A stretch of DNA of 64,000 nt, from NCBI RefSeq assembly GCF_030817075.1, contig NZ_JAUSYU010000001.1:2790001-2854000 (forward strand), written 5' to 3'. The position numbers were made by a program, and so were the translations under genes. The notes below the pieces were generated by a model. The model had not been told where the DNA came from. It saw only the letters and a list, made by a program, of their open reading frames with translations, and did not search any database. Positions 1-9,259 of this stretch are shown piece after piece. Numbering within the stretch: the first letter of the stretch is position 1; every line of letters starts with the position of its first letter. This DNA comes from Arthrobacter sp. V1I9 (GTDB lineage: Bacteria > Actinomycetota > Actinomycetes > Actinomycetales > Micrococcaceae).

Positions 1-2
1 GG

Positions 3-62
3 GAACTCAAGCTCGCGCTGGCACGGACACAGGCGTGGAAACCGGTGCTTGCCGGCGGATAG
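3..62 (+). CDS. 3' end of an upstream gene (partial)
   Basis: An open frame enters from the left edge and ends at a TAG at 60-62, giving 19 residues with a codon pattern typical of this genome (ending VLAGG). The downstream operon starts about 80 nt later. The fragment is too short to assign a product; a coding end is inferred only from the open frame and composition. Confidence 0.4.
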   Translation, partial: ELKLALARTQAWKPVLAGG

Positions 63-140
63 TGCCGGCGCTCACCTGAATTGTCGGTGCCTCCGCATAG
101 TCTTCAGGCACCAGATCAGAACCGTCCAATGGGGGATGAA

Positions 141-2657
141 ATGCCAGAACTAGCCGGCGCCGGGTCCCACCCGGTCGCGACGCTGCCGCAAGTGCCCCTC
201 CCGGCTGCGCCCGCGCCGGTACCTGCCTCCTACGACTACGCCTTCCTGTATCCCTGGCAGCAGGAAGCGCTGAAGGCGTGGCACTCGAACGCCCGCCGCG
301 GCGTCGTGGAAGCCGTCACCGGTTCCGGTAAGACACGCGTAGGGATTGCCGCAGCTTTCGAGGCAGTTCGGCAGGGCATCAAAGTCCTGATCTTGGTACC
401 AACAGCGGAGCTTCAGCGCCAATGGCTGGTGTCCCTGCGCCGCGACCTGCCCGCTGCTCGGCGTGGTGCACTCGGGGATGGACGGTCCGATTCCCTTGAC
501 GACGTGGACATCCTCGTGGCCATCGTTCATTCGGCGTCCAACCGGGAAACGCTGCGTTCGCACAAGGCCGGCCTGATTATTGCCGACGAGTGCCACCGCT
601 ACGCGGCACCAATGTTCACCGGCGCCCTGCAGGAAGGGTATGCCTGGCGCCTTGGGCTGACCGCCACGTTTGAAAGGGCGGACGGTGAGCACGAAACCCT
701 CCTGACACCTTACTTCGGCGGCGTCATCTACAACCTCTGGTACGACCGGGCGCTGAAGGACCAGGTCATCGCCCCGTTCGACATCGCTTTGGTTGGCGTT
801 GACCTGACGCCTTCGGAACAGAATGACTATGACGAGTTCTCTGCTGTGATGGTGGAGTCGGCACGGAATCTTGAGTCCTATGCAGGCATCCCGCGGCGGC
901 CGTTCCCGCAGTTCATTGCCGCCGTGGCTGCCCTCGCCGCCTCTGATTCGCCCAGCCGGGAAGCCACTATTGCGCGGAAGTACATGCGTGCCATGTCTTC
1001 GCGTCTCACGCTGCTGGCCGAGGCCAAGACGAAATACCTGGCGCTGGCAGCCCTGAAGGAGACTGTCGACCAATCCCGCGGAACGCTGGTCTTCACTCAG
1101 ACCCAGGAGTCAGCGCGGCGGGCGCAGGAGCTGTATACGTCCCTCGGGTCTTCGGCATCGGCCGTGTTCAGCGGCATGGCCAAGGACGACCGGCGGCAGG
1201 GCCTGGAGGACTTCCGTACCGGCACGTCCCAGATTCTGGCCGCGCCGCGGCTCCTTGATGAAGGCATCGACGTTCCCGAGGCCGACCTCGGGATCATCGT
1301 TGCTGCCAACCGCAGCCAGCGGCAAATGGTGCAGCGCCTTGGCCGTGTCATCCGAAAGAAGGCCGACGGGCGGCCGGGCCGGCTGGTTGTCCTCTACTCC
1401 AAGGGCACCGTTGAGGATCCGGACGTCCAAGGCGAGGAATTCCTCGGCAAGGTGCTGCCTTTCGCACGAAACATTGACTTCTTCGACATCAAGACGGATC
1501 TGGACAGGTTGCAGGAGTTCCTCCGCCAGGCCGAACCCGAGGAGGCTTCGGCGCCCGAGCCCGGTGAGCCGACAGCGGGTACGCCCGGGAACGGCGCTGT
1601 ACCAGAAGACGGCAGCCCAGGAACGCCAGAACCGGGGATGGTGGAACCTCCAGCGGAGGACGACGAGAGCGCGCCGATGTCATTCGATCTTGGGGAATCG
1701 GGCTGGCTGGAGGAGCTTCCGGGGCTCGAGGGCTTCAGCGACGACGGGGTTTCGGACTACCTGCAGCGTGCCGGTAGGGCTGATCTGCTGTCTGCTGAGC
1801 AGGAGGTGGAACTCGCCAAGGACATCGAGGCAGGGCTTTATGCCGCGCACTTGCTGGCGGATGGCACTCCCCGGGGCCGAAAAGAATCCCGAGAGCTGCG
1901 CGCCATTGCTTTGCTGGGTGAGCGTGCCTCCGACGCCCTGCTGGAGGCGAATCTCCGTCTGGTCATATCCATCGCCAAGAAATACGTGTATCAGGGCATG
2001 GACCTGCTGGACCTGATCCAGGAGGGGAACGTCGGCCTCCACCGGGCGGTCTGCAAGTTCGACTACACCCTGGGCTTCAAGTTCTCCACGTATGCGACGT
2101 GGTGGATCCGGCAGGCTGTCACCCGGGCGTTGGCCGACCAGGCCCGGGTCATCCGGCTTCCGGTCCACACGGTGGAGCAAATCCACAAGGTGCAGGCAAT
2201 TCAGCGTGATGCCGCGCGGAAGGGCCTCGAATACAGCTTTGAGGAACTCGGCAAGCGCACGGATCAGTCGGCTGAAAAAGTGGAGCATCTTCTGTCATTG
2301 GACCAGCCCGTGCGTTCGCTGGACTACCTCGTACCGGACGGCAGGGGCGGCCTCGAGCCGCTGGCCGACCAGCTCCTCGATCCATGGCATGAAGATGTCC
2401 TCGACGTGATCGCCAGGGAACAGCTGAAGGGCCAAGTCCATGCGGTCCTGGACACGCTGACTGAACGGGAGGCCGGCGTCATTGCAATGCGCTTCGGCCT
2501 GGACGACGGCGAGGAAAAGACTCTCGACGCCATCGGCAAGGTCTACGGCGTCACGCGAGAGCGTATCCGCCAGATCGAGTCGAAGACCATGGCTCTACTC
2601 AGAGAACCAGAACGATCCCAGTCCCTTCGCGGGTACAACTACGGTGGTGTTGCATGA
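141..2657 (+). CDS. SF2 helicase (SSL2/XPB type) fused to sigma-70 factor
   Basis: 838 aa from ATG 141, which has GGGGGA 4 nt upstream; TTG 81 and ATG 129 are in-frame alternatives. Residues about 35-450 form an SF2 helicase: Q-like motif YPWQQEAL, Walker A TGSGKT (about 60-65), DECH box (about 149-152), GLTAT motif III and motif [12 protein letters not shown] (about 398-407). An acidic, Pro-rich linker (about 465-530) leads to a sigma-70 module: region 1.2 (SDYLQRAGR), region 2 ([14 protein letters not shown] to [13 protein letters not shown]), region 3, and the region 4.2 helix-turn-helix ([13 protein letters not shown]). Region 1.1 is absent. Helicase and promoter-recognition residues both look intact. 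It is the first gene of an operon whose next start overlaps its stop (ATGA). Helicase plus sigma is read directly from the sequence; the joint function (helicase-assisted promoter opening, or RNA polymerase recruitment to DNA ends) is inference. Confidence 0.9.
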   Translation: MPELAGAGSHPVATLPQVPLPAAPAPVPASYDYAFLYPWQQEALKAWHSNARRGVVEAVTGSGKTRVGIAAAFEAVRQGIKVLILVPTAELQRQWLVSLRRDLPAARRGALGDGRSDSLDDVDILVAIVHSASNRETLRSHKAGLIIADECHRYAAPMFTGALQEGYAWRLGLTATFERADGEHETLLTPYFGGVIYNLWYDRALKDQVIAPFDIALVGVDLTPSEQNDYDEFSAVMVESARNLESYAGIPRRPFPQFIAAVAALAASDSPSREATIARKYMRAMSSRLTLLAEAKTKYLALAALKETVDQSRGTLVFTQTQESARRAQELYTSLGSSASAVFSGMAKDDRRQGLEDFRTGTSQILAAPRLLDEGIDVPEADLGIIVAANRSQRQMVQRLGRVIRKKADGRPGRLVVLYSKGTVEDPDVQGEEFLGKVLPFARNIDFFDIKTDLDRLQEFLRQAEPEEASAPEPGEPTAGTPGNGAVPEDGSPGTPEPGMVEPPAEDDESAPMSFDLGESGWLEELPGLEGFSDDGVSDYLQRAGRADLLSAEQEVELAKDIEAGLYAAHLLADGTPRGRKESRELRAIALLGERASDALLEANLRLVISIAKKYVYQGMDLLDLIQEGNVGLHRAVCKFDYTLGFKFSTYATWWIRQAVTRALADQARVIRLPVHTVEQIHKVQAIQRDAARKGLEYSFEELGKRTDQSAEKVEHLLSLDQPVRSLDYLVPDGRGGLEPLADQLLDPWHEDVLDVIAREQLKGQVHAVLDTLTEREAGVIAMRFGLDDGEEKTLDAIGKVYGVTRERIRQIESKTMALLREPERSQSLRGYNYGGVA

Positions 2658-5488
2658 CCTGCACGATTTTTCCTTCGGTGAGTGTCGCTCTGGCCGAGCT
2701 GGAAGTAATGATCAGCGATGCCCAGGCCGCCGATCCGCTGGCTCCAGTTACTATCTTGGTCCCTTCCCATGCCGCGGGCCTGGACGTGACCCGTTACCTG
2801 GGCAGGACGCTCAATGGGGGCACTGGGAGTGTGGGGGTCAGGGCGTTCACACTCAAGGACCTCGCAACCGAACTCATCGCCGACGACGGCGCTGTGAACG
2901 GGCGACGTCCCCTTCTCCCCGTCCTCCGGCTCGGAGCCGTGAGCCGGGTCCTGCTGGACAAGCCAGGGCTTTTCAAGGATGTCGCCAACCAGCCTTCGAC
3001 CGCCCGCGCTATCGCCAGGACAGCCGAGCTCCTCGACGCGGTTGCAGCTCCCGCCGATCCGGAGCTCCCCGAGCTGATGCAGGAAGTGCTGCGGCTTCAC
3101 GGCGCCTCAAAGGAGGCTCTTCGCTGGCAGTGGTACACGGACCATGAGGCTTTTACCCTTGCCTCCAAGAAGCTCGGGACCAAGTCCGTGACGCAGCGGC
3201 TCGGCACCATCATCGGCTTCATGCTCGGTACGGAAAAACGTCCCGCCGAGGCACTCTTCAGCGCGAGCCTCGAAGCGGCCGGAATGCAGCATCTCGCAGC
3301 GGCCGGCTCGGCTGAGAACGGTGTAAGACTTCTGACAGCGTCCGATGCCGACGATGAAGCCCGCGCGGTGGTGCGCCTCGTCGTCGAGCGGCTTGCAACA
3401 GGCACCCCGGGCCACCGCATCGGAATCTTCCACTCGGCCGTCCAGCCCTACGCCGCGCTGCTCACCCAGCGCCTCAGCCAGGCGGGAGTCACTTTCGTCG
3501 GTCCATCAGCCCACCGACTCATGGACTCGCCACTGGCCCGTGGCCTCCTTCAACTGCTGAAGCTGGACCCACAGGATCTCGACGCACGCATCATCCTGAA
3601 CATCCATGCGGAAGGTGCCTTCTCCTGGCGTGAGCAGAAGCTGCCCACCAGCGCAGCATGTGAAAGGTTCTATGCAAATCCACCCGCAGAAGAGGATTAT
3701 GCAGGAGCAGAAACGTCCGCCCACGCGGACTACCTCGAAAAGTTCCGTATATTCCAGTCCTTCAAGGCGGCCCTTGCGGCACGTCTGGGCCAGGTCCGTG
3801 CTGCTGCCACATGGAGTGACGCGTCCGCTTCGCTGATATCACTGCTTGAGGACTTCATGGGCCCCAGAGGCGCCGGCGAACGTCCGGAGAAAAGCGCCGC
3901 CCGCAACGCGCTGATCGAAGCCGCCTCGGATCTCCGGCATCTGGATCTTGTCGGCCCTTTGCCCCGCACGGCACTCTTACAAAGCGCACTGGAAGACGGC
4001 CTAGCTTCAAAAGGCGGCTGGACCGGGAAGAGCGGCACGGGTGTCGTCGTAGGCAGTTTTGCTGATGCGGTCGCAAGGGACCTTGATGTCGTCTTCCTCA
4101 TGGGGGCTGCGGAAGGGCTTGCGCCAGCACGGACAAGGGAGAACCCACTGCTGCCGGACAGCGCCCGTACCATGCTGGGCGGGAGCCTCCCCACGGTTGA
4201 AGAGCGTGCCGAGGCCCACAAGAAGCAGTTCTTTGCTGCCCTCGCTACAGGATCCGAACGGTTCATCACCAGCCCCCGCGGGGACCTGCGCGGCTCCGGG
4301 AGTTACGAAGTGTCACGCTGGATGGACCGCAAACCTGACCCCCAGGAACAACTGCGGTCCTTCGCCCACGGCATTGAGAACGGCGCACCCGCCTCCGATG
4401 CGTTGCCCCCAACAGCTCAGGAATGGCGGCTCCGTCGTATCCTCACCGCTGAGGAGGGCACCTCCGTATTGGAAGAGGACGAGGCGCTGCAGCGTGCGTT
4501 AGCTGCCACCCGGGACAGGCGGGATGGCATCTTCTCGAGGTTCAACGGCAACCTCGGTGCGTATGCAGGGATCATTGTGGACCCCGAAAAGCCGCTGTCC
4601 CCCACCCGGCTTGAGGAATGGGTCACAAGCCCGTTCAGCTACTTCATGAAACACGTCCTGAAAGTCAACACCTTGGAGGACGTGGCACTTGAAGTGCAGA
4701 TCTCGCCGCAGCAACGGGGCAACCTGGTTCACGGGGTGCTGGAAGACTATGTCCGCAGCATCACGAAAGACGGCCTTCCGCCGTCGTTGGACCGCCTCCT
4801 GGAGCTGGCAGACTCCGCTTTTGAGGACGTAACAAATCCGGCATGGCTCAACCACGTGTGGGACCGCAATCAGGCCATGCTTCGCCAAGACTTGAAGCGG
4901 GTGCTGACGGACGACCAGGAGGGGTTTGCCGATGGCTGGAAGTATCTCGCCGAAGAAGTGAGCTTTGGGCCCGAGGACATGGACAGCCATCCGCCTGTTG
5001 AACTGACTCTCGACGACGGCACTACGGTTCGCTTCCGGGGAAAGGTGGACCGGATTGACCAGCATTCCGATGGCAGTGTCCGGGTGATCGACTACAAGAC
5101 GGGTAAGTCGAAAGATTATGAACCGCTCGCGAAGCATCCGACTGCGGAGGGCACCCGCTACCAGCTTCCGGTCTATGGCCTGTTTGCCCGGACCCTCCGC
5201 GACAACTTGTCGGTTGTCGCGGCAGAATACTGGTTCATCTCGAGAGCAGGCGGTTTCAAGAAAATCGGCTACACCGTGACAGACGAGGTCGTGGAGCAGC
5301 TGCGCGCGGACGTGGGCCTAATCATTTCTGCCCTGCGGAACGGGATCTTCCCGCCCCGGCCCGAGTCCGACCGATACGTCAACTTCACCACCATGATGGG
5401 CGCCCAAGAGCTCGGCCAGCAGTGGCTGAAGCTTCAAAACGCCCCCGAACTAGAGCCCTATGCCCAGCTCCTGAAGGCGGAGAAATGA
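2654..5488 (+). CDS. AddB-like PD-(D/E)XK exonuclease subunit
   Basis: 944 aa, starting at ATG 2654 within the stop of the helicase-sigma gene (ATGA). The N-terminal half resembles the AddB helicase-like scaffold but has no Walker A; PSHAAGLDVTRYLGR lies where a P-loop would be. The segment DLDVVFLMGAAEG matches the AddB/RecC-like motif before the nuclease. The C-terminal RecB-family nuclease is complete: LVHGVLEDY (His about 692), GKVDRID, VIDYKTGK (about 810-818) and QLPVY. AddB proteins usually bind an Fe-S cluster through four Cys around the nuclease; the motif SPFSYFMKHVL here has no Cys nearby. It probably forms a heterodimer with the next gene product to process double-strand ends. The family assignment is firm at superfamily level; a defence or repair role is inferred. 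Confidence 0.85.
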   Translation: MTCTIFPSVSVALAELEVMISDAQAADPLAPVTILVPSHAAGLDVTRYLGRTLNGGTGSVGVRAFTLKDLATELIADDGAVNGRRPLLPVLRLGAVSRVLLDKPGLFKDVANQPSTARAIARTAELLDAVAAPADPELPELMQEVLRLHGASKEALRWQWYTDHEAFTLASKKLGTKSVTQRLGTIIGFMLGTEKRPAEALFSASLEAAGMQHLAAAGSAENGVRLLTASDADDEARAVVRLVVERLATGTPGHRIGIFHSAVQPYAALLTQRLSQAGVTFVGPSAHRLMDSPLARGLLQLLKLDPQDLDARIILNIHAEGAFSWREQKLPTSAACERFYANPPAEEDYAGAETSAHADYLEKFRIFQSFKAALAARLGQVRAAATWSDASASLISLLEDFMGPRGAGERPEKSAARNALIEAASDLRHLDLVGPLPRTALLQSALEDGLASKGGWTGKSGTGVVVGSFADAVARDLDVVFLMGAAEGLAPARTRENPLLPDSARTMLGGSLPTVEERAEAHKKQFFAALATGSERFITSPRGDLRGSGSYEVSRWMDRKPDPQEQLRSFAHGIENGAPASDALPPTAQEWRLRRILTAEEGTSVLEEDEALQRALAATRDRRDGIFSRFNGNLGAYAGIIVDPEKPLSPTRLEEWVTSPFSYFMKHVLKVNTLEDVALEVQISPQQRGNLVHGVLEDYVRSITKDGLPPSLDRLLELADSAFEDVTNPAWLNHVWDRNQAMLRQDLKRVLTDDQEGFADGWKYLAEEVSFGPEDMDSHPPVELTLDDGTTVRFRGKVDRIDQHSDGSVRVIDYKTGKSKDYEPLAKHPTAEGTRYQLPVYGLFARTLRDNLSVVAAEYWFISRAGGFKKIGYTVTDEVVEQLRADVGLIISALRNGIFPPRPESDRYVNFTTMMGAQELGQQWLKLQNAPELEPYAQLLKAEK

Positions 5489-8400
5489 ACCCGGAACTCC
5501 TGGAACTCACAGACCAAACCGACCGAATGCTGATCGAGCAGGAGCTCGAAGCGAACATCTTCGTTGAAGCGGGTGCAGGAAGCGGCAAGACGCATGAGCT
5601 CGTCGAGCGAATCTGCGCGATGGTTGACGCTGGCGTAGAACTCAAGTGCATGGCAGCCATCACCTTCACCGAAAAGGCAGCAGGTGAGCTGCGGGAACGG
5701 GTCCGGCGGCGGCTGGCGGACGCCAGCCCCACAGACCTGCGCCAACGGGCACTCGACCAGCTGGATACGGCTCCCATCGGCACCATCCACTCCTTCGCGG
5801 CGCGCATCATCAGCGAACATCCGATCGAGGCTGGAGTCCCTCCCCTGATCACCGTGGTGGATGAATTGCGGTCCCAGATTGCGTTCACGCGGCGGTGGGA
5901 AGATGCCCGCCAGAAACTGTTCGCTGACGAGTCGTTGAACGACGCCCTTCGCATCCTGCTCGCCGTCGGCGTTTCGCTTGACCACCTGCAAAACGTTGCG
6001 GCAGACCTGGATGCCAACTGGGACCGGCTGGAAAGTCATCCTCCCCGCAGGCGGCATATCCCGGCCATAGACCTTGGTCCGCTTCTCCGCCAGACTTCAG
6101 ACGTCCTCGCACATGCCGACCATTGCACTGACCCTGCGGACAAGCTGCTGACCGCCTTCGAACACATTAAAAGCTGGCACGGTCGCCTCTCTGAGGCAGA
6201 ATCCGGCGAACTCGGCCTCGTCCTCGAGCTGCTCCACGCTGTTCCGCAATCCGGTTTTAGTGGAGGGCAAAGGGGCAACTGGTCCATCAACGTCGCCGAG
6301 GTGCGGAGCTCCTGTAAAGATCTGGCCCAGAAGGCGATAGCCCTGCGCAATAGCTTCGTACAGCCCGCCGTTGAGACCATTACCGCCGCCATGGCCGAGG
6401 TCCTTCTTCAAGCGGCTCGCGAACGCCAGCGGAGCGGCGAGCTTGAGTATCACGACCTTCTCGTTCACGCGCGGGACCTCCTCATCGGCAAGGACAAACA
6501 GGGCGTCCACGCTGCCCTGCATCATCGCTACCGCTGCATCATGCTGGACGAATTCCAAGACACGGACCCCATTCAGGCGGAACTGGCCACGCGGATAGCC
6601 GCCAGCGACGGCTGCGGGCCCGACGGCTGGGAGCATCTCAGCGTACCTCCCGGCCGGCTGTTTACTGTGGGGGATCCGAAGCAGTCCATTTACCGCTTCC
6701 GCAGGGCCGACATCGCCACCTATCTCGCGGCACAGCAGCGCTTCTCACACGACGCGGATTCCAGAATCGCTTCGCTCCAGACAAACTTCCGTTCCACCGG
6801 AAAGCTGCTTGAGTGGATCAACGGCACGTTCGGCGAGCTCATCACGGCCAACGGCACGGTTCAGCCGGAATACCATGCCTTGGTGCCTGATCCTCGGCGT
6901 CCCGAATGGAGCGACGAACACGGCCCGGCAGTCTCAATCATTGGTCGCGGCGGTGCGCAGCCCGACGAAGCGGGAAAGGTTTCTGCCGATGCGATGCGCC
7001 GGCAGGAAGCCGCGGACGTTGCTGCAGCCATCAGAGTCGCGACCGGAACTGCTGGACTGCCGGCGTGGCAGAAGCAAAGCAAGCGGTCCGGCGGTTTCGA
7101 ATGCTCTCCCGTCGAGTTGAAGGACATCTGCGTCCTGATCCCCACCCGGACATCACTTGCCGCTCTAGAGGATGCCTTGGACGACGCCGGCATAGAGTAC
7201 CGCGCTGAAGCGTCGTCGTTGGTTTACTCCACCCAGGAAGTCACTGATCTGCTGCTCGCGATGCGAGCGATCTCCAATACAGCGGATGAAGCGGCGCTTG
7301 TGCTGTCCTTGCGGTCTGCGATGTTTGGCTGTGGCGATGACGAACTGTTCGAGTGGAAGCGGGCCGGGGGCCATTGGGGTCTCTTCTCGCGAACGCCAGA
7401 CGGTCTCAAGAACTCCCCTGTGGCCCACTCCCTTCGTTATCTTGCGGATCTGTGCGGCGAGACTGAGGTGCTGACGCCGGCTGAGATCATGGAGCGCCTC
7501 GTCGCCGACCGCCGCATGCTGGAGGCAGCAGTTGATGCACCGCGTTATCGGGACGTCTGGCGGAGGCTCCGCTTCGTCATCGATCAAGCCCGGGCCTGGA
7601 CGGAGGCAACACACGGCGGGCTCCGTGACTACCTCGTTTGGGCGGCCGTGCAGCAGGAAGACAACTCACGGGTCAAAGAAGCTGTGGTGCCGGAAACTGA
7701 CGTCCAAGCTGTACGGATCATGACCATCCATGCCTCCAAGGGCCTGGAATTCCCCATGGTTATTCTGTCGGGCACTGGTTCCGCACCCAACAATCAGAAG
7801 GCCGCAGCCCTGTGGGATCAGAGCTCCCAGGTACATGTGCACTTCATAAGCGACATACGGTCCGCGGGGTACAGCAGCGCCGAGGCTACCGAAAAAGAGT
7901 TCGACGACGCCGAGCGCCGCCGCCTCCTTTACGTTGCCTGCACGCGGGCGGAAAGCCACCTTGTTGTCTCCCATTATGTAAATGCCAAGAATAGCCTCGG
8001 CCAGCTCCTGAAGGATGCAGTGGACGCGGCCTCGGCACCAGATCTTCATATTCCCGAAGACATGCCTCTTCAGGCGAGAACAGCCCACGAAGTCCAGCCA
8101 GTCGAAGCGTTTGCAGTATGGCTGCAACGGCGCGATATCTGGCAGAAGAACTCCGCACTCGTGTCCACCACCTCCGTCACGGCGATAGCTAAGGGCGACG
8201 GAGAGATGGCCGCATTTGTAACTGACGAGACACCGCTATTCGCAAGCGCCGACGATGACGGCTCGCCGCCGTCCCCGGCAGTGACAGGCGGGGAGCACGG
8301 CAAGGAATTCGGTACGGCCCTGCACCGGCTGCTCGAACTGAGTGACCTCAGAGAGAACGAAAACCTCGAAGTGCTCGCCGAAAGGATTGCCAGCACATCC

Positions 8401-8781
8401 GGGCTGGCAGATCCTGCCGGCCTTGCAGAACGGGCCCGTTCTGCACTCCAGAGCGCACCTGTACGGCGCGCCGCGAACCGGGAGCACTGGCTCGAGCTTC
8501 CTGTTGTCACGGCAGTCAATGGAACGACTCTTGAGGGCATCATCGATCTGATGTACCGCGAGGACGACGGAACGCTGGTGATCGCGGACTTCAAGACCGA
8601 CATCAGTGTCACGCAGGAGACCCTGGATGCTTATTGGCGTCAGCTTTCGACTTACGCGGGAATGGTGGAGCGCATCACCGGCCAGAGAGTGAGTCAGCTG
8701 GTCTTGATTTTCTGCAGGGCTGGGGACGCTGAAATCCGCCGCCAGACTCAGACACGGCGGAAGACCGAGATCGAATCATAG
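5485..8781 (+). CDS. AddA-like UvrD helicase with C-terminal nuclease
   Basis: 1098 aa. ATG 5485 is chosen because AAGGCGGAG precedes it and it overlaps the upstream stop (ATGA). It is an SF1A helicase: Walker A EAGAGSGKT (about 27-35), motif II DEFQDTDPIQ (about 355), motif III GDPKQSIYRFRRAD, motif IV LQTNFRST, motif V TIHASKGLEFP (about 745) and motif VI LLYVACTRAESHL. A RecB-type nuclease follows: GTALHRLLEL, EGIIDLM, VIADFKTD and QLSTYAGM. With the preceding gene this makes a helicase plus two-nuclease machine comparable to AddAB or mycobacterial AdnAB, though only this subunit has an ATPase. It would unwind and resect DNA ends, as in recombinational repair or degradation of invading DNA. 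The operon ends in a strong hairpin overlapping the stop. Confidence 0.9.
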   Translation: MNPELLELTDQTDRMLIEQELEANIFVEAGAGSGKTHELVERICAMVDAGVELKCMAAITFTEKAAGELRERVRRRLADASPTDLRQRALDQLDTAPIGTIHSFAARIISEHPIEAGVPPLITVVDELRSQIAFTRRWEDARQKLFADESLNDALRILLAVGVSLDHLQNVAADLDANWDRLESHPPRRRHIPAIDLGPLLRQTSDVLAHADHCTDPADKLLTAFEHIKSWHGRLSEAESGELGLVLELLHAVPQSGFSGGQRGNWSINVAEVRSSCKDLAQKAIALRNSFVQPAVETITAAMAEVLLQAARERQRSGELEYHDLLVHARDLLIGKDKQGVHAALHHRYRCIMLDEFQDTDPIQAELATRIAASDGCGPDGWEHLSVPPGRLFTVGDPKQSIYRFRRADIATYLAAQQRFSHDADSRIASLQTNFRSTGKLLEWINGTFGELITANGTVQPEYHALVPDPRRPEWSDEHGPAVSIIGRGGAQPDEAGKVSADAMRRQEAADVAAAIRVATGTAGLPAWQKQSKRSGGFECSPVELKDICVLIPTRTSLAALEDALDDAGIEYRAEASSLVYSTQEVTDLLLAMRAISNTADEAALVLSLRSAMFGCGDDELFEWKRAGGHWGLFSRTPDGLKNSPVAHSLRYLADLCGETEVLTPAEIMERLVADRRMLEAAVDAPRYRDVWRRLRFVIDQARAWTEATHGGLRDYLVWAAVQQEDNSRVKEAVVPETDVQAVRIMTIHASKGLEFPMVILSGTGSAPNNQKAAALWDQSSQVHVHFISDIRSAGYSSAEATEKEFDDAERRRLLYVACTRAESHLVVSHYVNAKNSLGQLLKDAVDAASAPDLHIPEDMPLQARTAHEVQPVEAFAVWLQRRDIWQKNSALVSTTSVTAIAKGDGEMAAFVTDETPLFASADDDGSPPSPAVTGGEHGKEFGTALHRLLELSDLRENENLEVLAERIASTSGLADPAGLAERARSALQSAPVRRAANREHWLELPVVTAVNGTTLEGIIDLMYREDDGTLVIADFKTDISVTQETLDAYWRQLSTYAGMVERITGQRVSQLVLIFCRAGDAEIRRQTQTRRKTEIES

Positions 8782-8828
8782 AATGACGAGTGCCGTCTAC
8801 CACCAGCGGTGGCGGCACTCGTCATTCT
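8780..8828. terminator. Bidirectional hairpin between convergent genes
   Basis: Perfect 16-bp inverted repeat: AGAATGACGAGTGCCG at 8780-8795 and its complement at 8813-8828, with a 17-nt loop. It begins in the stop codon of the helicase-nuclease gene, and the loop holds the stop codon of the convergent zinc-ribbon gene (8797-8799). No clear U tract is seen. It probably ends transcription from both sides. Confidence 0.7.
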
Positions 8829-9039
8829 GGCAAGCCCACATGGCAAAGCCTCGTTCAAATTGGCCGGTGGAAGGATAAAAGCGTTCTTCCTCCAGGATGA
8901 CGCAGCCAGCAAATTCTGCCTTAGGATACTGTTCCCTAGCCTCCGGCAGCACCATTCCATAGATGATGCGCCAAGACTCGTACCCGCATACGGGGCATTC
9001 CCTTGTTGCAGCTCTCTTTGTCCTTCTCTCCTCAGTCAT
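8797..9039 (-). CDS. Small zinc-ribbon protein
   Basis: 80 aa. Two metal-binding knuckles are visible: CPVCGYES near residue 15 and CQNDEC near the C-terminus. The Cys spacing and the trailing Trp pair (HRWW) resemble zinc-ribbon domains of small bacterial proteins. There is no signal peptide or membrane segment. It converges on the AddA-like gene, and its last codons lie inside the shared hairpin. The ribosome-binding site before ATG 9037-9039 is weak. Metal binding is inferred from the Cys pattern; the partner and function are unknown. Confidence 0.65.
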   Translation of the reverse strand: MTEERRTKRAATRECPVCGYESWRIIYGMVLPEAREQYPKAEFAGCVILEEERFYPSTGQFERGFAMWACQNDECRHRWW

Positions 9040-9075
9040 GCAAGCAACTTAGCCGCAGCACCAGACATTCCTCGA

Positions 9076-9114
9076 GTTACAAAAAGTTCTTAGCAGCTAA
9101 GCGTATTTTGTAAC
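9076..9114. promoter_or_regulatory. Nested dyad, possible operator or terminator
   Basis: Outer arms GTTACAAAA (9076-9084) and TTTTGTAAC (9106-9114) enclose a second dyad, CTTAG at 9089-9093 and CTAAG at 9097-9101. It is A/T-rich compared with its surroundings and lies 37 bp upstream of the zinc-ribbon gene start. It could be that gene's operator, or a terminator for the upstream minus-strand gene ending at 9260. Confidence 0.45.
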
Positions 9115-9259
9115 TAAGAGGCTAACCTCGGGATTACGCCTTCCAGTTCGTGGGACTTCGCCACAAAGCCCGCGACCGCTGGATTGCAGCCTTCCGGGCG
9201 CCTTGGCCCTTTGGCTCACCGAAATATCAACCAGCAAGTGCGCTCCCGTCCGGCAGCCT

